Assembly: GCF_900105215.1 (NCBI RefSeq) | Contig: NZ_FOIP01000002.1 | Span: forward strand, 1,116,001-1,180,000 | DNA from: Lacrimispora sphenoides | GTDB taxonomy: Bacteria > Bacillota > Clostridia > Lachnospirales > Lachnospiraceae | Direction: 5' to 3' | Length of the DNA stretch: 64,000 nucleotides | Shown: one piece after another, positions 8,517 to 15,716 of the stretch | How positions within the stretch are numbered: position 1 is the first letter of the stretch | Layout of the letters: each line of letters starts with the position of its first letter | Notes under the pieces: generated by a model | Databases searched by the model: none | What the model was told of the DNA's origin: nothing | What the model saw: the letters and a program-made list of their open reading frames with translations, nothing else | Made by a program: the position numbers and the translations under genes

Positions 8517-9692
8517 ATGAAGTATAATTTTGACATCGTAGTTGACCGAAGTGAAAATCGCGCTGGAAAATACGATGAGAGGCAAAAAAAGTTTGGTACC
8601 GCGGATGTGATTCCGCTTTGGGTCGCAGATATGGATTTCCAAACGGCACAGCCAATCATCAATGCATGCGTAGAAAAAGCAATGGAAGGGATCTGGGGAT
8701 ATACATATCGGCCTGACTCCTATTTTGATGCAATACTTGGCTGGCAATTCCGCAGGCATGGCTGGAAGATTGATAAGGAAAAAGTAAGCTGGAGCCTGGG
8801 AGTTGTACCTGCACTGTCTGCAATTGTCAAGGTGTTTACCAGGAAAGGGGATTCTATTATGATTCAGACTCCCGTGTATTCTGAGTTCTACGATATAACA
8901 GAGGCATGGGAAAGAAACGTAGTTGAAAACCAACTGGTTGAACAGGATGGAAAGTGGACAATTGATTTTGCGGATTTTGAGGAGAAAGCAAAAGACCCGA
9001 ATGTGAAAATCTTTCTTTTGTGCAGCCCCCATAATCCTCTTGGGATCGTCTGGACGAAAGAGCAGCTGCAGAAGATGTTTGAGATTTGTCATGCCAATGA
9101 CGTGCTGATGGTTTCTGACGAAATACATTCTGATCTGGTGTTCCATGGCAAGAAACATATTCCAACCGCTATGATATCAGAAACGGCCAGAGATCATGTC
9201 ATAAGTTGTATTTCTGGTACAAAAACATTTAATCTTGCAGGATTACAGGCGTCAACGAATGTTTTCCCGAACCTGGAGATGAAGGCGGCTTTTGATAAGT
9301 TCTGGATGAATTTAGACATTCACAGGAATAATGCATTCAGCTCCGTAGCCATGGAAGCGGCGTTTAACGAGGGGGAAGAGTGGTTAGAACAACTGCTTCC
9401 ATATCTCTCTGAAAACTTTGAGTTTATCAGAGATTATTGTGAGAAGTACATTCCTAAAATCAAACCCAATGTACCGGATGCTACTTATCTGGTATGGCTG
9501 GATTGCCGGGAATTGGGAATGAATAATGAAAGATTAAGAAAGTTTATGATTGAAGAAGCAAAATTGGGATTAAATGAAGGCTATACCTTTGGCCGGAGCC
9601 TTTCCGGCTATATGAGGTTAAATGCAGCATGTCCGAGAAGCGTGCTGGAAATAGCCATGAAACAGCTGGAGGATGCGGTAAATCGTCTTTAA
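8517..9692 (+). CDS. patB: PLP-dependent C-S lyase, MalY/PatB family aminotransferase fold
   Basis: A 391-residue fold-type I PLP enzyme. The PLP lysine is in SGTKTFNLAG near residue 235; other family marks are PLWVADMDF, SPHNPLGIVW and the late arginine in SGYMRLNAACPR. MalY/PatB proteins act as cystathionine/cysteine beta-lyases, releasing thiol or sulfide, pyruvate and ammonia. First gene under the sigma-54 promoter, with a clear AAAGGAG site before the ATG. It is followed by a symporter and further cysteine-degrading genes, which supports a role in sulfur amino acid catabolism rather than plain transamination. Confidence 0.85.
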   Translation: MKYNFDIVVDRSENRAGKYDERQKKFGTADVIPLWVADMDFQTAQPIINACVEKAMEGIWGYTYRPDSYFDAILGWQFRRHGWKIDKEKVSWSLGVVPALSAIVKVFTRKGDSIMIQTPVYSEFYDITEAWERNVVENQLVEQDGKWTIDFADFEEKAKDPNVKIFLLCSPHNPLGIVWTKEQLQKMFEICHANDVLMVSDEIHSDLVFHGKKHIPTAMISETARDHVISCISGTKTFNLAGLQASTNVFPNLEMKAAFDKFWMNLDIHRNNAFSSVAMEAAFNEGEEWLEQLLPYLSENFEFIRDYCEKYIPKIKPNVPDATYLVWLDCRELGMNNERLRKFMIEEAKLGLNEGYTFGRSLSGYMRLNAACPRSVLEIAMKQLEDAVNRL

Positions 9693-9755
9693 GATAAAGG
9701 AATTATGAAAGTCACTTGAAATCAAAATTATGGGGTAAAAAGGAGAAGTGTACTT

Positions 9756-11030
9756 ATGAATAAAAAAGATATCTGGAAAAGCTATCGGTTCCCTATCCTG
9801 TTGGTGCTGGGAATCCTGATCGGATCTGGTTTTGGATTGGTTGCAGGTGAGAAGGCTGCAATTGTTAAACCGCTTGGTGATATTTTCCTTAACTTGATGT
9901 TTACAATCGTTGTTCCGATGGTTATGGTATCTATTTCCAGTGCCGTGGGAAGCATGGTAAATATGAAACGCCTTGGTAGTATTTTAGTGAATCTTATCGT
10001 TGTTTTTATCGGCACTGGCGCTGTCGCAGCTGTGCTGGTTCTGTTTGCAGTGAATATTTTCCCGCCTGCAGCAAGCACATCAATTGCTATGGGGGCATCG
10101 GAAGTCGGAGAAGCTACCGCTGTTGGTGACATGATTGTCGGAGCTCTTACTGTTTCTGATTTCCCTGAACTTTTAAGCCGCCAGAACATGCTTCCATTGA
10201 TTATTTTTTCTGTCATGTTTGGATTCTGTGTAAGTGCATGTGGCGGTGATGAAAGTCCTGTGGGAAAAATGCTTACGAACTTAAATAATGTCATCATGAA
10301 GATGGTCAATTTAATCATGAAATTTGCTCCGATTGGTCTGGGTGCATATTTTGCCAACTTAGTAGGCGAGTTTGGACCAAGTTTGATTGGTGATTACGGT
10401 CGTTCCATGATTTTGTATTATCCACTCTGCTTAATTTATGTTGTAATATTCTTCCCGTTATATTCCTATATGGCAGGTGGTAAAGAAGGGGTTCGCCGTA
10501 TGCTGAAATTTGTACCCACTCCTGCATTGACGGCTTTCGCAACTCAAAGCTCAATGGCTGCTCTGCCTGTAAATCTGGACGCTTGTGACAAAATGGGAGT
10601 TCCAAAGGATATTAGAGAGATTGTTCTTCCAATGGGAGCGACCATGCATATGGACGGTTCGGTATTATCTTCCATTGTTAAGATTGCATTTTTGTTTGGA
10701 GTGTTTCATCAACCGTTCACAGGAGTTGGTACTTATGCAATGTCAATTGTTGTAGCGATTTTATCCGCATTTGTATTATCCGGTGCGCCGGGTGGAGGTT
10801 TGGTAGGCGAAATGCTGATCGTCGGTCTTTTTGGTTTTCCACCAGAGGCATTTCCGTTAATTGCAACCTTAGGTTTCCTGTTTGACCCTGCTGCTACCTG
10901 CTTAAATTCATCTGGTGATGCCATAGCTTCCATGATGGTAGCCAGAATGGTTGAAGGGAAAGAATGGATTAATAATCACTTAACAAGCAACAACAAAGAA
11001 TTCGTCGAAAAATCAGATATTACTGCATAA
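9756..11030 (+). CDS. Dicarboxylate/amino acid:cation symporter (DAACS family), probable cystine/cysteine uptake
   Basis: A 424-residue membrane protein with about eight membrane segments and two re-entrant loops. Family marks are the serine-rich hairpin TQSSMAALPVNL, GATMHMDGSVL in segment 7, and the second hairpin LSGAPGGGLVGEML. DAACS carriers bring in glutamate, aspartate, serine or, as in TcyP, cystine with sodium or protons. The operon around it degrades sulfur amino acids, so cystine or a related sulfur compound is the likely substrate (inference). Start ATG with AAAAGGAGAAG upstream. Confidence 0.85.
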   Translation: MNKKDIWKSYRFPILLVLGILIGSGFGLVAGEKAAIVKPLGDIFLNLMFTIVVPMVMVSISSAVGSMVNMKRLGSILVNLIVVFIGTGAVAAVLVLFAVNIFPPAASTSIAMGASEVGEATAVGDMIVGALTVSDFPELLSRQNMLPLIIFSVMFGFCVSACGGDESPVGKMLTNLNNVIMKMVNLIMKFAPIGLGAYFANLVGEFGPSLIGDYGRSMILYYPLCLIYVVIFFPLYSYMAGGKEGVRRMLKFVPTPALTAFATQSSMAALPVNLDACDKMGVPKDIREIVLPMGATMHMDGSVLSSIVKIAFLFGVFHQPFTGVGTYAMSIVVAILSAFVLSGAPGGGLVGEMLIVGLFGFPPEAFPLIATLGFLFDPAATCLNSSGDAIASMMVARMVEGKEWINNHLTSNNKEFVEKSDITA

Positions 11031-11048
11031 AAGAAAGGATAGAAACTT

Positions 11049-11306
11049 ATGAAAATAACAATTATTGGAAGCCACTTATGTCCAGACACACTGTACGCGC
11101 TGAATAAGCTGATCGATAGGAAAGCCAGCGTAGATTTTAAAAATTTATCAGCGGATTTAAAGGATTTAAAAGCATATCTTGCTGCACGTGAATCGGAACC
11201 GGCATATGAAGCGGTTAAAGAGAACGGTGGTATTGGAATTCCATTTTTTATTCTTGAAGACGGTACCAAAACCTTAGACTTAGATGAGGTATTGGAAAAA
11301 CTGTAA
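11049..11306 (+). CDS. Small glutaredoxin/thioredoxin-fold protein
   Basis: An 85-residue protein with a thioredoxin-like pattern: beta strand, then SHLCPDT as the active-site turn (a CPxT with only one cysteine), and a cis-proline loop GIGIPFFIL before the last strand. It lies 18 bp after the symporter and before a terminator, so it is the third gene of the sigma-54 operon. A monothiol role such as reducing imported cystine or handling mixed disulfides is plausible but unproved. Full-length for a glutaredoxin-like domain. Confidence 0.7.
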   Translation: MKITIIGSHLCPDTLYALNKLIDRKASVDFKNLSADLKDLKAYLAARESEPAYEAVKENGGIGIPFFILEDGTKTLDLDEVLEKL

Positions 11307-11341
11307 TATCCATAAAAGGTGAGTGGATTCTGAATTTTAAG

Positions 11342-11385
11342 AAAGCGGGGTATATAGGAAACTTCCATATAAACCCCGCTTTTTA
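11342..11385 (+). terminator. Intrinsic terminator after the glutaredoxin-like gene
   Basis: AAAGCGGGGT pairs with ACCCCGCTTT around a loop of about 23 nt, followed by a T run. It probably separates the sigma-54 operon from the cysteine desulfidase gene. Confidence 0.7.
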
Positions 11386-11386
11386 A

Positions 11387-11427
11387 CCTCATCAAGCAGC
11401 GAAGCGGATTGCGAATATCCGATTGAT
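11387..11427 (+). repeat. 41-bp intergenic repeat, copy A
   Basis: Shares 38 of 41 positions with copy B at 12852-12892. The pair brackets the cysteine desulfidase gene in direct orientation, each copy sitting just after a terminator hairpin. Copy A can fold with CGGAT pairing to ATCCG and ATCAA to TTGAT at the ends. A TATAAT immediately follows (11430-11435), so the element may carry or lie next to a promoter. Confidence 0.75.
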
Positions 11428-11469
11428 GATATAATAAGTCGGAAGTCTAAGGCAATGGGGAGGATTGAT

Positions 11470-12780
11470 ATGGATACGAAAGATTTACGTTATACAACAT
11501 ATGTGCAGATTTTAAAAGAAGAGTTAGTACCGGCAATGGGATGTACAGAACCGATTGCCTTAGGATATGGTGCGGCAAAAGCAAGAGAGGTGCTTGGCGG
11601 CTTGCCTGATAAAGTAGAAGTACATGTAAGCTATAATATTATTAAAAATGTAAAAAGCGTTGTGGTACCTAATACGGATGGCTTAAAGGGAATTGAGGCA
11701 GCAGTAGCAGCAGGAATTGTTGCAGGTGACGCTTCCAAGCATCTGGAGGTTATTTCCGTAGTTAGTAACGATAAAAAGTCAGAGATAAGAGACTTTGTGA
11801 ATCATGTGCCAATTACGGTAAAAGCGATAGACAGAGAACTGACGTTTGATATCGTGCTCATTTTATTTAAAGGGAATGAGTATGTAAAACTGAGAATCGC
11901 CCAATATCATACAAATATCATATTGCTTGAGAAAAATGGAGAAACATTATTTAATTTTGAAGCCAGCTGTGAACCAGGGAGCGTAAATAGTGTTGAAAAG
12001 ACTCTGGAGGTGGGCTTAACAGATAAAAGCCTGCTAAACTTAAACGATATTATCGAATTTGCTGATTCTCTGCAGGTCAACGATGTAAAAGGCATATTAG
12101 ATCCTCAAATCAATTACAACATGGCGATTGCTGAAGAGGGGTTAAAGAATGATTATGGCGCAAACATAGGAAGCACCTGGCTGGCCTCTTACGGAAATGA
12201 TGTCCGTAACCGCGCAATTGCCAAGGCAGCGGCCGGCAGTGATGCAAGAATGAGCGGCTGTGAACTACCGGTAATCATTAACTCCGGCAGCGGTAATCAG
12301 GGGATCACGGTTTCAGTGCCCGTGATTGAGTATGCAAATGATTTGGAGGTAACAAGGGATAAATTATATCGTGCCCTTGCTCTTGCAAACCTGGTATCCA
12401 TCCATGAAAAGACTGGTATCGGCCGTTTGTCAGCTTATTGCGGTGTTGTCAGTGCTGGCTGTGCTGCCGCTTGCGGTATCGCCTATCTGTTAGGCGGCGG
12501 ATTTGAGGAGATAGCACATACTCTTGTAAATTCTGTTGTCATTACATCTGGCATGATCTGTGACGGAGCCAAGCCTTCCTGTGCAGGGAAAATAGCCACC
12601 AGCATTATGGCAGGGCTCTTAGGCCATGACATGTTTAAAAATGGGGAGCAACAGTTTCGTTCTGGTGAAGGAATTATTAACCGTGATGTTGAGGAGACCA
12701 TACGTAATGTCGGGCGGCTTGGCAAGGAAGGAATGCGTGAGACAGACCGCGAAATTGTTAAGATCATGATTGGCGAGTAA
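11470..12780 (+). CDS. cdsB: L-cysteine desulfidase family (UPF0597), iron-sulfur
   Basis: A 436-residue protein of the CdsB/UPF0597 family, related to the alpha subunit of iron-sulfur L-serine dehydratase. Expected cluster cysteines are seen in MGCTEPIAL near residue 24, SGCELPVI mid-protein, and CDGAKPSCAGK late. The reaction is cysteine to pyruvate, ammonia and hydrogen sulfide. I start at the ATG at 11470, where GGGAGG is six bases upstream; the in-frame ATG at 11455 would place that site inside the gene. A TATAAT at 11430-11435 may provide its own promoter. It stands between two terminators and two copies of a 41-bp repeat. Confidence 0.85.
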   Translation: MDTKDLRYTTYVQILKEELVPAMGCTEPIALGYGAAKAREVLGGLPDKVEVHVSYNIIKNVKSVVVPNTDGLKGIEAAVAAGIVAGDASKHLEVISVVSNDKKSEIRDFVNHVPITVKAIDRELTFDIVLILFKGNEYVKLRIAQYHTNIILLEKNGETLFNFEASCEPGSVNSVEKTLEVGLTDKSLLNLNDIIEFADSLQVNDVKGILDPQINYNMAIAEEGLKNDYGANIGSTWLASYGNDVRNRAIAKAAAGSDARMSGCELPVIINSGSGNQGITVSVPVIEYANDLEVTRDKLYRALALANLVSIHEKTGIGRLSAYCGVVSAGCAAACGIAYLLGGGFEEIAHTLVNSVVITSGMICDGAKPSCAGKIATSIMAGLLGHDMFKNGEQQFRSGEGIINRDVEETIRNVGRLGKEGMRETDREIVKIMIGE

Positions 12781-12788
12781 CTGGAATA

Positions 12789-12833
12789 TAAACGGTCATT
12801 GCCACATGTAATATACAAAAGGCCGTTTTTTTT
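12789..12833 (+). terminator. Intrinsic terminator after cdsB
   Basis: AAACGGTC pairs with GGCCGTTT (one G-T pair) across a loop of about 22 nt and is followed by a run of eight T. Confidence 0.65.
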
Positions 12834-12851
12834 ACAGCGTCGGCAATTGAC

Positions 12852-12892
12852 CCTCATCAAGCAGCGAGGCGGACTGCGAATATCGGATTGAT
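12852..12892 (+). repeat. 41-bp intergenic repeat, copy B
   Basis: Direct repeat of 11387-11427 with three substitutions. It lies between cdsB and the D-cysteine desulfhydrase gene. A TATATT follows at 12898-12903 and could be a -10 element for the downstream gene. Confidence 0.75.
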
Positions 12893-12944
12893 TCATTTAT
12901 ATTTACAGCTGAAAATATTGGCATCTATGTAAGGAGGTATTATT

Positions 12945-13973
12945 ATGGTTTTAGGTCAAGAGAAAGTCTCATTATTGAATTTACCCACTCCTTTGGAGTA
13001 TCTTAAAAATATATCAGAAGAATTAGGGATCCAAATGTATCTTAAGCGTGATGATATGACTGGTCTGGGCATGGGAGGCAATAAGCTTCGAAAGCTGGAG
13101 TATATTTTAAAAGAAGCACAAAACAAAGGGGCAACCATGCTTATCACTGAGGGCGGCGTACAAACAAATCATGGCCGTTTGACGGCGGCTGTGGCAGCTA
13201 AGCACAATATGAGGTGTGCGATTGTTGCAATTGGGGATTACCCAGGAGAATTGTCGGCAAACTTACTGTTGGACCGGTTAATGGACGCTGAAGTAATCAT
13301 TAAAAAAGATGACGGCCGTCCATCTCTTGATCAGTATAAAGAGTTGGTCGGGGACACAATCAAAAAATATGAAGCTCAGGGAGAGATTGTTTATTACATA
13401 CCCCTTGGTGGTTCTGATGATGTCGGTATCCTGGGGTACTATGAATGTGCAGTTGAACTTACAAAGCAGGCGGCTGCCATGGGAATCGGAGATGCACGGG
13501 TTATTTCTGCAGTAGGCAGCTTAGGGACCTATATGGGCTTATATTGTGGATTCCATAATGAAGACTCCGGCCTGGAATTAACCGGTGTGGCGATTTCTCC
13601 CTTTGATGATTACAAAGAGCATAGCATTGTTGCGCTGTTTGACAGCGTAAAAGAAAAGTATGGAATGAAAATAAGTGCTGGACGAAAAGATTTTCATATT
13701 GAAAAGGATTATGTCCGGGGCGGATACAATCTACCTTCAAAGGAGGTAAGAGATGCGGTTCGTCTGATGGCAGGAAAAGAAGCCATCCTGCTCGACCCCT
13801 GTTACACAGGAAAATGTTTTGCCGCAATCATTGATATGGTTAAGGAAGGGAAAATCAAAAAAGGTGAGAAGATCATCATGATCCATACAGGAGGAGCGCC
13901 AGGATTATACACGAAGCATCATAGGATGGAATTTGAAAAGGAATTAATTGATGGGGTTACAATTCTTGAATAA
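12945..13973 (+). CDS. dcyD: D-cysteine desulfhydrase / ACC deaminase family PLP enzyme
   Basis: A 342-residue fold-type II PLP enzyme. The PLP lysine lies in MGGNKLRKLEY near residue 50; TEGGVQTNHGR is the substrate-loop motif, and AVGSLGTYMGL and HTGGAPGLY bind the phosphate and ring. This family includes D-cysteine desulfhydrase (D-cysteine to pyruvate, ammonia and sulfide) and ACC deaminase; the sulfur context favours the former. AAGGAGG precedes the ATG. A terminator follows, then rpoN. Confidence 0.82.
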   Translation: MVLGQEKVSLLNLPTPLEYLKNISEELGIQMYLKRDDMTGLGMGGNKLRKLEYILKEAQNKGATMLITEGGVQTNHGRLTAAVAAKHNMRCAIVAIGDYPGELSANLLLDRLMDAEVIIKKDDGRPSLDQYKELVGDTIKKYEAQGEIVYYIPLGGSDDVGILGYYECAVELTKQAAAMGIGDARVISAVGSLGTYMGLYCGFHNEDSGLELTGVAISPFDDYKEHSIVALFDSVKEKYGMKISAGRKDFHIEKDYVRGGYNLPSKEVRDAVRLMAGKEAILLDPCYTGKCFAAIIDMVKEGKIKKGEKIIMIHTGGAPGLYTKHHRMEFEKELIDGVTILE

Positions 13974-13997
13974 ATAAAGTGACATACTCCGTGATAA

Positions 13998-14034
13998 AAG
14001 TGAGCGAGGTGATTTAAAACTTCGCTCTTTTTAC
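13998..14034 (+). terminator. Intrinsic terminator after the D-cysteine desulfhydrase gene
   Basis: GAGCGAGG pairs with CTTCGCTC (one mismatch), followed by TTTTT, 25 bp after the stop codon. Confidence 0.6.
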
Positions 14035-14047
14035 TCAGACTGCCTTG

Positions 14048-14056
14048 TGGTATAAT
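14048..14056 (+). promoter_or_regulatory. Extended -10 promoter for rpoN
   Basis: TGG-TATAAT is an extended -10 (TGNTATAAT) 35 bp before the rpoN start; the -35 region (TTTTTA, 17 bp upstream) is weak. rpoN therefore looks to have its own sigma-A promoter. Confidence 0.5.
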
Positions 14057-14090
14057 ATTTCTAACGCAATGGTTGCAAAGGGAGGTCGCC

Positions 14091-15461
14091 ATGAAACATA
14101 AATTAACGGTTGAACAACGTCAGCTGCTATCTCAAAACCAGATATCTTCACTGGAATTGCTTGCATTATGCAATTGTGAGCTGAGCCGGTATATGGAAAA
14201 TGAATATATGGAAAATCCTTTACTGGAACAAATAAATTCCAGAGCCGAATCTTATACTCAGGAAGATTATCAAGCGTGGTATCAATCAAATTACTGCAAG
14301 CCTTTAAAAAATACTGCAGTTTTTTTAGAGGAAGGCAATGAGAGCAGCAGCCAGGAGTTTGATACTTCAAATACGAAAAATATTTATACCTATATTTATG
14401 AGCAGCTGGAGTTAGAACGTTACACGGATAAACAATTAGGTGTTATTGATTTTTTAATTCAAAGCCTGGATCGTAATGGGTTTATCGATTTGGAAGTTCC
14501 GGAGATTGCACAGTTAACCGGTGTGAATGAACAGGTGATTGAAGTCTGTTTATCAGATTTAAAAAAGTTGGAGCCATACGGTATATTCGCAAAGAATCTG
14601 GCAGAATGCTTATTAATTCAGATCGAAATTCTGGGATTGGATGATGAAATTCTAAAAAAAATGATCACAAATCATTTAACAGACATATCTCAGGGGAAGA
14701 TCAGTTCAATCACCCGTGCATTGGATATTTCATCGGCTCAGGCCAGGAGATATATTGCTCTTATAAGTACATTGAATCCAAGGCCGCTGCAGGGGTTTGG
14801 AGAGAACGAAAAGCAATATATTGTTCCGGATGTTATCGTTACTATGGGCCCGGATGGGAAATGGAATATAGAAATCAATGATAATTGGTGCGGCGACTAT
14901 CAGTTAAATGATTACTATCTCCAGATGATGGCGGAAGTAAAAGAACAGGAGCTTTTTGAATACTTTAAGAAGAAGCTAGAGCGGGCAAAATTTCTCATTC
15001 ATGCAGTGGAACAGAGGCGAAAGACGATTATCCTAATAACAAATGCAATATTGGAAGAGCAGGATGAGTTTTTCCGGTACTCCGGGAAGCTTAAACCGTG
15101 TACCATGACACAAATGTCAGAAAAACTGTCAGTTAGTACATCCACCATAAGCCGTGCTGTTAAGGATAAATATCTTCAGTTTCCCGCAGGCTGTATTCTG
15201 ATGAAAAACTTATTTTCTGCGTCAGTTCCCGTAAGTGACGGCAGCCTGATTAATTCGGATGGCGTCAAAGAATTAATACGTGAACTCGTGAATGAAGAGA
15301 ACAAAGAAAAGCCATTTAGTGATTCAAAACTTGCAGAATTACTTAGTGAAAAAGGGTGCCGCCTTTCCCGCAGAGTTATCGCCAAATACCGGGAAGAGAT
15401 AGGGATCTCAGGTAGTTTTGAACGGAAAATGAAAAATGATATGAATAAACGAGTCAACTAA
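14091..15461 (+). CDS. rpoN: RNA polymerase sigma-54 factor
   Basis: A 456-residue sigma-54. Region I (activator contact) is the glutamine/leucine-rich start (LTVEQRQLLSQNQISSLELL); the core-binding domain is in the middle (LNPRPLQGFGE is typical); the promoter-recognising RpoN box near the C-terminus reads SRRVIAKYREEIGI against the consensus ARRTVAKYRE. Start at the ATG at 14091 with GGGAGG seven bases upstream. It closes a cluster that also holds a sigma-54 activator and a sigma-54 promoter, so this may be the main or only client regulon in the neighbourhood. Confidence 0.93.
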   Translation: MKHKLTVEQRQLLSQNQISSLELLALCNCELSRYMENEYMENPLLEQINSRAESYTQEDYQAWYQSNYCKPLKNTAVFLEEGNESSSQEFDTSNTKNIYTYIYEQLELERYTDKQLGVIDFLIQSLDRNGFIDLEVPEIAQLTGVNEQVIEVCLSDLKKLEPYGIFAKNLAECLLIQIEILGLDDEILKKMITNHLTDISQGKISSITRALDISSAQARRYIALISTLNPRPLQGFGENEKQYIVPDVIVTMGPDGKWNIEINDNWCGDYQLNDYYLQMMAEVKEQELFEYFKKKLERAKFLIHAVEQRRKTIILITNAILEEQDEFFRYSGKLKPCTMTQMSEKLSVSTSTISRAVKDKYLQFPAGCILMKNLFSASVPVSDGSLINSDGVKELIRELVNEENKEKPFSDSKLAELLSEKGCRLSRRVIAKYREEIGISGSFERKMKNDMNKRVN

Positions 15462-15489
15462 AATTAAAGTTTTAGTTGACTCGTTTTTT
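15447..15489 (+). terminator. Strong terminator overlapping the rpoN stop
   Basis: A perfect 17-bp stem (15447-15463 with 15470-15486) and a 6-nt loop, then Ts. The left arm encodes the last rpoN residues and the stop codon. Confidence 0.85.
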
Positions 15490-15608
15490 GTCACAGTAAG
15501 AATACTCCCCTTCTCTGCGGGGAGGGAATATCTTTAGATATAAATAACTCCTGTGTTAAAATAAATGTAGGTATTTCAAACCTCAAATAAAAACACAGGA
15601 AATTAAAA

Positions 15609-15649
15609 ATGGACAGGTGTACATCTATGTCCATAATAATATGGACATA
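15609..15649 (+). promoter_or_regulatory. Palindromic operator upstream of the PRD regulator gene
   Basis: TATGTCCAT (15626-15634) and ATGGACATA (15641-15649) form a perfect inverted repeat with a 6-bp centre; another half-site ATGGACA lies at 15609-15615. The block is just upstream of the promoter at 15668-15696, a position that suits an activator or autoregulator. A wider inverted repeat, TCCTGTGTT / AACACAGGA (15549-15557 and 15592-15600), lies further upstream. Confidence 0.5.
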
Positions 15650-15667
15650 ATTTCAAAAAGCCTTTCC

Positions 15668-15696
15668 TTTAGTTTTGATTGGAAAATCGTTATAAT
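15668..15696 (+). promoter_or_regulatory. Predicted promoter of the mannose-family PTS operon
   Basis: TTTAGT (weak -35), 17-bp spacer, perfect TATAAT (15691-15696). It ends 20 bp before the regulator start. Confidence 0.5.
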
Positions 15697-15716
15697 TCAA
15701 ATTAGGAGGACGTCAA

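Noticed and set aside
8451..9158. 235-residue open frame on the minus strand
   Set aside because: Lies antisense within the aminotransferase gene, with no ribosome site and no recognisable domain; it also covers the sigma-54 promoter.
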